DNA of 22,280 nt from JAHEIJ01 sp040235565. GTDB lineage: Bacteria; Pseudomonadota; Gammaproteobacteria; UBA6429; Thiohalophilaceae. A model generated the notes under the pieces. That model was given only the letters and a program-made list of their open reading frames with translations, did not search any database and had not been told where the DNA came from. This document shows positions 7,988 through 14,386 of the stretch, in pieces; within the stretch, counting starts at the first letter, position 1, and each line of letters begins with the position of its first letter. The position numbers and the translations under genes are program-made. The stretch lies in NCBI GenBank assembly GCA_040235565.1, contig JBECLA010000015.1:1-22280 (forward strand), in the 5' to 3' direction.

Positions 7988-8500
7988 TTATTCCTTTATG
8001 AGTTGTTTAACCCATTTCCTGTAATGTGCTTCATCGCCTGGCTTGTAACCCTTGTGCAGGTAGCGCATGTTACCGTTGCGGTCGATCACAACCGTAGTGG
8101 GCATACCGGAAACCTTGTACAGCTCACTAACGGTATTCTGCGTGTCATACAGGATGGGAAAGCTAACCGGGACATGCTTCAGCATGGCATTGGCTTTGCT
8201 CGAATCTGCTTCGACATTAACGCCCAGAACGGTAAAACCAAGGGAACTGTAGCGTTGATGCATTTTTTCCAGTAAAGGCATCTCCTGGCGGCATGGACCG
8301 CACCAGGAGGCCCAGAAATTCAACAGGATGACCTGGCCGCGCAATTCACTCAGTTTGATATTCTTGCCAGTATTGCTCTTGAGGGTGAAATTCGGTGCCT
8401 TGCCCTGGATGTCAGCAGCATTCGCCGCGCCGATCAGTATTGAACCGGTCAACAGCAAAGTGAACCAGCGGAGTGATTTTGTATGCAATGTTTTTTTCAT
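7988..8500 (-). CDS. TlpA/ResA-type periplasmic thiol:disulfide oxidoreductase
   Basis: A 170-aa exported thioredoxin-fold protein. An N-terminal signal peptide (LLLTGSILIGAANA, cut about residue 29) is followed by the AhpC/TSA-TlpA start APNFTL, the active site NFWASWCGPC (61-70) and the cis-proline loop GMPTT (132-136). This family reduces periplasmic disulfides, for example apocytochrome haem-site cysteines, using electrons from a membrane partner such as DsbD/CcdA; no such partner is encoded here. The start is fixed by GAGGG five bases before the ATG. It lies 13 bases after the preceding barrel gene and 2 bases before the DUF4266-like gene. Likely clients are the CxxCH proteins of the same locus or the Cys-rich tail of its neighbour (inference). 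Confidence 0.92.
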   Translation of the reverse strand: MKKTLHTKSLRWFTLLLTGSILIGAANAADIQGKAPNFTLKSNTGKNIKLSELRGQVILLNFWASWCGPCRQEMPLLEKMHQRYSSLGFTVLGVNVEADSSKANAMLKHVPVSFPILYDTQNTVSELYKVSGMPTTVVIDRNGNMRYLHKGYKPGDEAHYRKWVKQLIKE

Positions 8501-8513
8501 AATATCCCTCGTC

Positions 8514-9188
8514 TTAGAAGAAGAAGTTCAGGCTGGCGGACAATTCCAGATTCTGGGTGGTTTTGTCTTCCGGCAGTTCCATATTGAAGATGTAGTCACG
8601 GAAATCAACATGGATACCCAGGTAGTCAGTTAACAGCAGGTTATAACCAATCCCAAAATTCAGGGTGAAGCGATCCGAGTCATCAAAATTGGTACTACCC
8701 ACACCGGCCACGACATACAGTGCCGTATTGTAGGTTACCTTTTGTGTCATAAAGGCTTCACCCGGCAAGATGTTGAAACCGATATTGGCGCTGTAATAGG
8801 TCAGGATTCGCCCATCATCGGATAAAATGCCGGCCCCACCGGGATTGAGCAAATCCTCCCAGCCGGTTCGTTCTGTTTCGGTACGACCGATAGCCCCCTC
8901 GACAAACAGTCTTTCGGTGATGTGATAGACAAGACGGGCGCCATAAACCGGGTTGGTGCCAAAATCTTCGGTGCTGTACATGCCGAGAAAAACCCCGACC
9001 TCGAAATCCTCCGTGTCAATCCGGGCTTCATCAAATTCCTGCCGTGCCACTTCCGGTTGAACCACCGGTTTGAGTTCGGCTTCCGCCTTGTCTGTTGGAT
9101 CCGGTTCCGCGGCCTGCAATGGTGTGACAACTTGTAAGGTGATGCCAAGCAGACTTGTTAGAAGAAAATGGCGAAGCCAAGCTTCCAT
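8514..9188 (-). CDS. Outer-membrane beta-barrel domain protein
   Basis: A 224-aa protein with a Sec signal peptide (cut near LQA-AEP, residue 26). A charged acidic linker follows (about 27-60). The rest is an eight-strand-like barrel sequence from FEVGVFLGMY to the end, finishing in SASLNFFF with a C-terminal Phe as in outer-membrane barrels. It resembles the small outer-membrane beta-barrel family found in Myxobacteria and gammaproteobacteria. GAGGA lies nine bases upstream of the ATG at 9188, and the start overlaps the end of the preceding barrel gene by 31 bases, so translation is probably coupled. It may interact with the SH3b-barrel partner encoded just before it. A structural or porin-like role is possible, but nothing in the sequence gives a substrate. 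Confidence 0.85.
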   Translation of the reverse strand: MEAWLRHFLLTSLLGITLQVVTPLQAAEPDPTDKAEAELKPVVQPEVARQEFDEARIDTEDFEVGVFLGMYSTEDFGTNPVYGARLVYHITERLFVEGAIGRTETERTGWEDLLNPGGAGILSDDGRILTYYSANIGFNILPGEAFMTQKVTYNTALYVVAGVGSTNFDDSDRFTLNFGIGYNLLLTDYLGIHVDFRDYIFNMELPEDKTTQNLELSASLNFFF

Positions 9189-9907
9189 TGGTTCAGTTCC
9201 TCATTTGAATCATTGTCGTTATTCGCATTGAAAATGACATAATCACTGTATTCAATTCGAAAGATAAATCGCCGGGTAAGGTAAGTGCGCAGTCCGATGC
9301 CTGCATAGCTTAACTGGCTGGTCGTATCCCGTGGCGACACGATGGTGGTACGCGGTTCGGTATTGATGACACCTGTTCCCAGGGTGAAATACGGCGAATA
9401 ACGCCATTCGGGAAAAGGTTGTGCCACCAGACTACCGGTAAGAAACAGGCTGCTGGAAATATTACCGAGCGCTTGCGACAGGGTAATTTCCGCCGACAGG
9501 TTCTTATTAAATGCATAGCCGCCATATATGCTCAGGGTTGCCGCCCCTCCAAATTCGCCGCCCATGGCACCGATTTCCCAGCGCCGTTGCTCGAACTCGG
9601 TCCGGGTGACAGCCTCAAGTTCTATCTGTTCGCCCGAGGGTGCCAGGGTCAGGCGCAACTGTTGTTCGTTAACCCAGCCTTCCTTGCCCTTGTCAGTCCG
9701 GATCTGAAACCAGTCAGTGTGGCGTTTCAACACCGTGACGGTTTCACCCCGTTCGATGACATAAAAAATCGGGTAGCCACTACCCGGACCGGTGTGCAGT
9801 TCAATATAGGGATCGGCAATTATGACTGTCTGGGACGACTCTTCTCCCTGAGCCGGCAGAAAAATCAGAAATTGCGCAATCACTAACCAGAAAAAAAGAA
9901 TTCGCAT
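9158..9907 (-). CDS. SH3b-domain outer-membrane beta-barrel protein
   Basis: About 249 aa: a signal peptide (MRILFFWLVIAQFLIF, cut near residue 21), then a bacterial SH3 domain at about 29-85 (IELHTGPGSGYPIFYVIERG ... GWVNEQQL), then a beta-barrel domain from about 110 to the terminal GFAIFF. SH3b domains often bind peptidoglycan, so this protein may tie the barrel to the cell wall. A TTG at 9940 is in frame and has AAAGG four bases before it, but the ATG at 9907 gives the cleaner signal peptide. The coding end overlaps the next barrel gene by 31 bases. It may have its own promoter in the gap before it, next to the 10014-10042 inverted repeat. Confidence 0.85.
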   Translation of the reverse strand: MRILFFWLVIAQFLIFLPAQGEESSQTVIIADPYIELHTGPGSGYPIFYVIERGETVTVLKRHTDWFQIRTDKGKEGWVNEQQLRLTLAPSGEQIELEAVTRTEFEQRRWEIGAMGGEFGGAATLSIYGGYAFNKNLSAEITLSQALGNISSSLFLTGSLVAQPFPEWRYSPYFTLGTGVINTEPRTTIVSPRDTTSQLSYAGIGLRTYLTRRFIFRIEYSDYVIFNANNDNDSNEELNQWKLGFAIFF

Positions 9908-10006
9908 GATGTTATTGCCGGCCAGAGTGTTGCCGAGCAAACTACCTTTTATTTCTTGTCATTGTAATGCCGCCATTGCATAACATTGGTGCCAGACAGC
10001 GGCCGC

Positions 10007-10012
10007 ATTATA
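10007..10012 (-). promoter_or_regulatory. Perfect TATAAT -10 element upstream of the SH3b-barrel gene
   Basis: The minus strand reads TATAAT, about 100 bases before the ATG at 9907. The bases at the 16-18 spacing upstream (TACCTT/ATACCT/TATACC) are poor -35 elements and are part of a strong inverted repeat. A regulated promoter for the five-gene barrel/thioredoxin group is plausible, but transcription could equally read through from the HzsA-like gene. Confidence 0.4.
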
Positions 10013-10013
10013 A

Positions 10014-10042
10014 CCGCTTTATATATATAAGGTATAAAGCGG
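10014..10042. repeat. 10-bp perfect inverted repeat after the HzsA-like gene
   Basis: CCGCTTTATA (10014-10023) and TATAAAGCGG (10033-10042) are exact reverse complements separated by nine bases. The dyad starts about 15 bases after the stop of the HzsA-like gene. It could form a hairpin in the leftward transcript, but only a short A/T stretch and no T run follows, so a standard intrinsic terminator is not evident. Alternatively it is an operator overlapping the -35 position of the TATAAT just beside it. Confidence 0.55.
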
Positions 10043-10057
10043 GATAGTCGTTCGTCA

Positions 10058-12679
10058 TCAGTTCTGGGGGGCTGCCGGATCAAACGGGTTGTTGTAATAC
10101 TGCGCACCAATGTCCAGCCACTCGGCGATCAGGCGCAGTTCTGCGCCCGTGAGCATGCCTGCGTGATTGATGGTTGGTACGGGGAGCGCCCGTGGGGCAT
10201 CCAGCTCTGTTTCTGTCATTTTCTCCATAAAATAACTGGCACGCGCCCCAGCTACCGACATGGACGGATCCACGGTGGCAGCCGGATCATCCACCACCAT
10301 CATCGTCACGGGATCCACGATCTTGGCGTTATCGGGAAACAGCAGTTCCTGGTAGGCCATCTCATGATCGGCTTCGAGATCCGAGATACCGTCCGTCAGT
10401 TCCAATTGACCGTCCGGTATCTGGGCACCGGTATTGCTGGTATGGCAGTTGGTACAGGTGTTTGCGCCTCTATCCAGGCTCCATAAGGGATGGATATGGT
10501 CCAGGTAATTGATCACGATACGGCAGTTCTTCTGCCAGGTGGTCTGGCAACTGTTAAAGTTGAGTGGTGCCTCGGTCAGCGGATTAATATGGGTTAAATC
10601 CGCATAGCGGTAACTGATCGCCGCATTCGGTGCGGTGACGCCGGGATTCGTCCAGTAATCCTCATAGAACACGTCCACGGCCGGTTCCATTCGGGTCGCG
10701 GCAATGGAACACCCGACCAGATCAACCACGCAGCGGTTATACCGGATCATCGCCATAGTTTCACCGGTGAGGGCGTAAAGCAGGGGATCAGTGTTCAACG
10801 CAGCAGGTAACGGTAGCGGTAAGCTCTCGGGGTCACCCATACCCGCGCCCTGGTTCACTGGCGGGGGGGTGAGATCGCTGCGGCCGTGAGGTTGCAGGGG
10901 TGTGCCGTTGGTAGGGTGCGCATGGCAGCCGTTACACTCCAGCGTTTCGCCGGCCTGAACCTGCAGCCAGTTATCGTGCCGTCCGCCCAGGCGTCGGCCG
11001 GCACTGTCCAGCACTTCGATACTGAAAGGCACATTGGCCGGGACTTTCACCATGACCGAACCGTCCGGTTCGATCGGGGCATAGCCAAGGATCTCCCGCA
11101 TGCCCAGCCGTCGTTGCGGCCCAAAGGCGGTATTGGCCAGATCCGGGGGATCAGTCAGCTCCGGATCATTGGGGTCGGGCAGGCCCACGGATTTAATGAG
11201 TCGTAGAAAACGCGCCGGGCGTTGATCGGCCGGGGTCAGGGAGTTGGCGAGAGTGGCGATGTCCGTGGCGGCCGCCCCCAGGTTGTTGAAGTTGCCATCC
11301 AGGTCATAGACGCTGCGGATATGCAGTACCCCGATACCTTCTGTTTCCCACACGAGGTTGAGATTTGTCGCCGGCAATGTTGCGGGGCGAGGCCGCGGCT
11401 GAACCGCGACGACATCAGTGATCACCCGGCCTGGCTCGGCCTGGACGATGGGTTTTTCGGTATTCTCGCTGCGATCATAGATCCAGATGCTGTAAAGGGG
11501 TGGCGCTTCGCGGGCATTGGGGTCGGAGATATAGGGCTCGATGCAGGGTTGCAATTCGCCGTTCACATCCAGTCGGCAGAAGCTTTTGCTGACCAGCATG
11601 CGACTGGTGGCATCCCACAGGGGATAGGCATCGTGGTAGCGGCCACCGGGGGAAGGTGCCAGGTCGGTGGTGATATTATTGATGGTGGCGGCTTGCTGGG
11701 CGTCATCAATATTGTCAGGAACGTTGATAATGACGATGTCACCGCCGCCAAACGTCCCGGTAAAGGGTTTGAGGATGGCCATCACCCGACCGTCCATCAT
11801 CTCCCGGGGCCGAACAAACTGGACCGGAACCAGGTTACCGGCTGTGCCGGTGGCATGGCTGTGCCCGCCGTAAACGATCTCCAGGCCGGTGCCATCCGGG
11901 GTCATTTTGTAAAGACTGACGGCATTCGCCACCCGGTTCATGTTGTCCCAGCGACTGAACAGGATCTCACCGGTATTCAGCACGACAGGATCCAGGTCAT
12001 GGCTCTGGTTGAAGGAGAGTTGCTCGATATTATTGCCATCTTCATCCATGATGTGCAGCGTAAAGGCCTTGGTATTTTCATTCTCATCCAGGGCGGTGAA
12101 CTGGGGTTTGCCGAGATTCTCCTGTAGCAAAATGGCCTTGGTCTGTTTCTGGCGGGTGGAAGCAAACACGATGCGACCGTCGGGCAGGTAACGCGGCGTA
12201 ATATCGTCGCCCTTGTCGGCATTCACCGGGCTCATCAAGGCACGAAGCTGGTTGGTATCGAGGTTGTATTCCCAGATATTCCAGGGTGGGATGATGTCGT
12301 CGTTGGGATCCGGATCTTCGAGCCGGAGGGAAAAAATGATTTTCATGCCGTCATGGGAAACATCGATATCCCTGACATCACCGGTACCGCCGGTAATGCT
12401 GGCGGTAATATTCTGTTCATCGGCATTGGTCGAGGAACGGGAGCGCAGATACAGGTCACCGCCGCCGCTGAACAACAACGGATCACGGATATCTTGCTGG
12501 GCGGGATCACCCTGATTATCAACAGGGTGAGGGCGTTTTACATAGGCAATGGGATAGTCGACGATACCCGGATCCGGGCCTTCGGTACTGGTGCCACCGC
12601 CGCAGGCAGTGAACAGCAAGGCACATCCACTTAAAAGCAAAAGTCGTCTACGGTGGTGGAAATACTCTCGAGCTGGCAT
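10058..12679 (-). CDS. HzsA-like (hydrazine synthase alpha-related) di-haem c lipoprotein
   Basis: About 873 aa. The lipobox LLFTAC gives a lipidated Cys near residue 26, so it is envelope-anchored. A beta-propeller with TolB/PD40-like blades follows (DVSHDGMKIIFS, PRYLPDGRIVFAS, LDPVVLNTGEILFS). The middle part (AYPLWDATSRMLVSKSF) and the block from EPDGSVMVKVPANVPFSIEVLD to the first haem motif resemble the hydrazine-synthase-alpha middle-domain family. Haem sites are CNGCH (582-586) and CTNCH (742-746); extra Cys pairs occur near 650-657 and 711-719. The open frame continues to a GTG at 12802, but that adds a non-signal-like leader; the ATG at 12679 (or 12688) places the lipoprotein signal correctly, although no clear Shine-Dalgarno is seen. 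The family is widespread outside anammox bacteria and its function there is unknown. Nothing else in the window supports hydrazine synthesis. Confidence 0.85.
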   Translation of the reverse strand: MPAREYFHHRRRLLLLSGCALLFTACGGGTSTEGPDPGIVDYPIAYVKRPHPVDNQGDPAQQDIRDPLLFSGGGDLYLRSRSSTNADEQNITASITGGTGDVRDIDVSHDGMKIIFSLRLEDPDPNDDIIPPWNIWEYNLDTNQLRALMSPVNADKGDDITPRYLPDGRIVFASTRQKQTKAILLQENLGKPQFTALDENENTKAFTLHIMDEDGNNIEQLSFNQSHDLDPVVLNTGEILFSRWDNMNRVANAVSLYKMTPDGTGLEIVYGGHSHATGTAGNLVPVQFVRPREMMDGRVMAILKPFTGTFGGGDIVIINVPDNIDDAQQAATINNITTDLAPSPGGRYHDAYPLWDATSRMLVSKSFCRLDVNGELQPCIEPYISDPNAREAPPLYSIWIYDRSENTEKPIVQAEPGRVITDVVAVQPRPRPATLPATNLNLVWETEGIGVLHIRSVYDLDGNFNNLGAAATDIATLANSLTPADQRPARFLRLIKSVGLPDPNDPELTDPPDLANTAFGPQRRLGMREILGYAPIEPDGSVMVKVPANVPFSIEVLDSAGRRLGGRHDNWLQVQAGETLECNGCHAHPTNGTPLQPHGRSDLTPPPVNQGAGMGDPESLPLPLPAALNTDPLLYALTGETMAMIRYNRCVVDLVGCSIAATRMEPAVDVFYEDYWTNPGVTAPNAAISYRYADLTHINPLTEAPLNFNSCQTTWQKNCRIVINYLDHIHPLWSLDRGANTCTNCHTSNTGAQIPDGQLELTDGISDLEADHEMAYQELLFPDNAKIVDPVTMMVVDDPAATVDPSMSVAGARASYFMEKMTETELDAPRALPVPTINHAGMLTGAELRLIAEWLDIGAQYYNNPFDPAAPQN

Positions 12680-12823
12680 CTGAATCATAAGCTGACAAAT
12701 TGTTATTATCCGAGTTACACCATGCCTATATCTATGGTTATAGGTGATGTGATGTGCTCGCATGACCCGGGGTAATGGCGTGTATTGCATTGCCAGTACC
12801 ACATAGATAGTAATGAAAATTCT

Positions 12824-12829
12824 ATTATA
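12824..12829 (-). promoter_or_regulatory. Perfect TATAAT -10 element upstream of the HzsA-like gene
   Basis: TATAAT on the minus strand, about 145 bases before the chosen start of the HzsA-like gene. The position 17 bases upstream reads CGCGCG, so there is no sigma-70-type -35. It also lies upstream of the alternative GTG start at 12802. Confidence 0.35.
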
Positions 12830-13035
12830 TCCTTATCTAGGCTATGCGCGCGTTTCTTGAGGGAAGTGTGAAGTTTTTGCCTCATAAATGTGAACCAGTC
12901 GATATATGTGTAAATTGGCGTAGCCTGACGGCACCACTTTCGGCTATTTTGTAGTTAAAACAACAAAGAAAATTTTTGCGGTTATTCCAGATATGATTTG
13001 TACCTGTGGCTGCTCTGTACAGTCATGGTCGAACA

Positions 13036-13058
13036 GCGCCTACCTGATTGGCAGGCGC
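13036..13058 (+). other. Imperfect hairpin in the 5' leader of the right arm
   Basis: GCGCCTACC, a TGATT loop and GGCAGGCGC form a 9-bp stem with one mismatch, ending about 30 bases before the ATG at 13089. It could protect the transcript or attenuate translation. No T run follows, so it is not a simple terminator. Confidence 0.35.
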
Positions 13059-13088
13059 AGCTTATTACCGATGAGGTAGTTCAATTTT

Positions 13089-14321
13089 ATGAACCGCTCA
13101 ATGCAAGCTAACAATAACAAACATAAGGCCTGTGTATTCAGTCTTGTGGCAGTGTTAACACTGAGCATTTTCAGCTCCGCTTCTGTAGCGGGTCCGCGTG
13201 AGCAAGCCAAGCGCATCCATGATCGTCTGAGTGGGACACCGCCAACCGAAGCGGTGTTGAATGATATGGCTACCCAGATCAGCGGGGGTGATGCCTTCGG
13301 GGCGGCAATGAAGATTCTGTCGCCAACCACTGCCGGGGCGTTGGAGAGCGAGTACCGCAACAGCGCCAGAAACTTTTATTCGGTCACACTTAAAAACATG
13401 GTGACCCCATGGACCAATGAAGCGCAGACCGTGTTTGCGCCGTTGAATGATTATACCGCGACCGTCATTGGTATGGTTCGGGATGAAGTCCCTTTCAATC
13501 AGTTACTCTCTGCCAATATCCTTTATAAAGGCGCGACTGGTGTGGTTTCAGCCGAGTATTCAAGAGACAACAACACTCACTATGAGCAGTTGGAAGATCA
13601 GAACATTGATCTCAGCGACCCGGGTAACCTTGTTGCTGTTACCCAAGATGCCTGGACTGGATTGCCACCGAATGCAACCGCTGGCGTGATGACGACTCGT
13701 GCTGCAGCACGTGCTTTCTTTATCGATGGCACTAACCGTGCCATGTTCCGCTTTACGGTGTTGAATCATTTCTGTAACGACCTGGAGCAAATCAAGGATA
13801 ACAGTCGTGCGCCGGATCGGGTTCGTCAGGATGTGTCGCGCAGTCCGGGTGGAGATAGTCGCATCTACATGAATGCCTGTGTGGCCTGCCATGCCGGGAT
13901 GGATCCACTGGCGCAGGCCTATGCTTATTATGAATGGCAGTACAACAATGATCCCGATACCGGTCGTTTGATCTATACCGATGGTAGCGTGCAGCCGAAG
14001 AATCTCATCAATGCCGATACTTTCAAATATGGGTTCGTGATTACCGATGATCGTTGGGACAATTACTGGCGTGAAGGGCCAAATTCCTTACTGGGTTGGG
14101 ACACCGGCCTTCCGGCTAGCGGTAATGGCGCCAAATCCATGGGCAGGGAACTGGCGAATAGCGATATCTTTGCCAGTTGTCAGGTCAAGAAAGTCTACCG
14201 CACAGTATGTTTCCGTGAGCCAACAGTAAGCGAGCTGAATGCAACGACCAGCAGCTTTCAAGCCGGATATAACCTGAAGCGGGTTTTTGCTCAGGCTGCC
14301 GCGGATTGTAGGGGTAACTAG
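13089..14321 (+). CDS. Mono-haem exported protein, DUF1588/DUF1585-like
   Basis: A 410-aa protein with a Sec signal peptide (CVFSLVAVLTLSIFSSASVA, cut about residue 34). One haem c motif, CVACH (264-268), is followed by AGMDPLAQAYAYYEW. This mirrors the CxxCH...iDPlgfalE pattern of DUF1588 in Planctomycete and Myxobacterial cytochromes. AGVMTTRAA before it resembles the aGlLT segment of the same domain. The end, from MGRELANSDIFASC to VFAQAAADC, resembles DUF1585, with paired Cys and an R-E-P motif. The start region (AKRIHDRLSGTPPTEAVLNDM) recalls the RLtGvPPTpaEl motif of DUF1549. These are my own motif comparisons, not database hits. The ATG at 13089 has GAGG 12 bases upstream, which is long; the in-frame ATG at 13101 would also keep the signal peptide. 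It is the first gene of the right arm. Substrate and partner are unknown. Confidence 0.8.
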   Translation: MNRSMQANNNKHKACVFSLVAVLTLSIFSSASVAGPREQAKRIHDRLSGTPPTEAVLNDMATQISGGDAFGAAMKILSPTTAGALESEYRNSARNFYSVTLKNMVTPWTNEAQTVFAPLNDYTATVIGMVRDEVPFNQLLSANILYKGATGVVSAEYSRDNNTHYEQLEDQNIDLSDPGNLVAVTQDAWTGLPPNATAGVMTTRAAARAFFIDGTNRAMFRFTVLNHFCNDLEQIKDNSRAPDRVRQDVSRSPGGDSRIYMNACVACHAGMDPLAQAYAYYEWQYNNDPDTGRLIYTDGSVQPKNLINADTFKYGFVITDDRWDNYWREGPNSLLGWDTGLPASGNGAKSMGRELANSDIFASCQVKKVYRTVCFREPTVSELNATTSSFQAGYNLKRVFAQAAADCRGN

Positions 14322-14386
14322 ACAAGCTGTGGAATCAACAAAAGATCTAGTTATAGTGCTGCCTGAATAATACTGGAACGACAAAA

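Larger units (their letters stand above)
12680..13088. promoter_or_regulatory. Divergent intergenic region between the two arms of the redox locus
   Basis: About 410 bases with no convincing gene. The right part is AT-rich. Towards the left arm there is a perfect TATAAT on the minus strand (12824-12829) without a recognisable -35 at normal spacing. Towards the right arm, a TATGAT at 12992-12997 is the best -10-like hexamer, again without a good -35. An imperfect hairpin lies at 13036-13058. The weak -35 elements on both sides would fit activator-dependent promoters, but no operator consensus is recognised. Confidence 0.5.

Noticed and set aside
11222..12127. Open frame of 301 codons on the plus strand opposite the HzsA-like gene
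   Set aside because: It mirrors the codon bias of the real gene, is Gly/Asp-rich without motifs, and has no signal or domain.
10058..12679. Anammox-type hydrazine synthesis
   Set aside because: No HzsB/HzsC, hydrazine dehydrogenase or other anammox genes are present, and the host looks gammaproteobacterial. Similarity is to the wider HzsA-related family.
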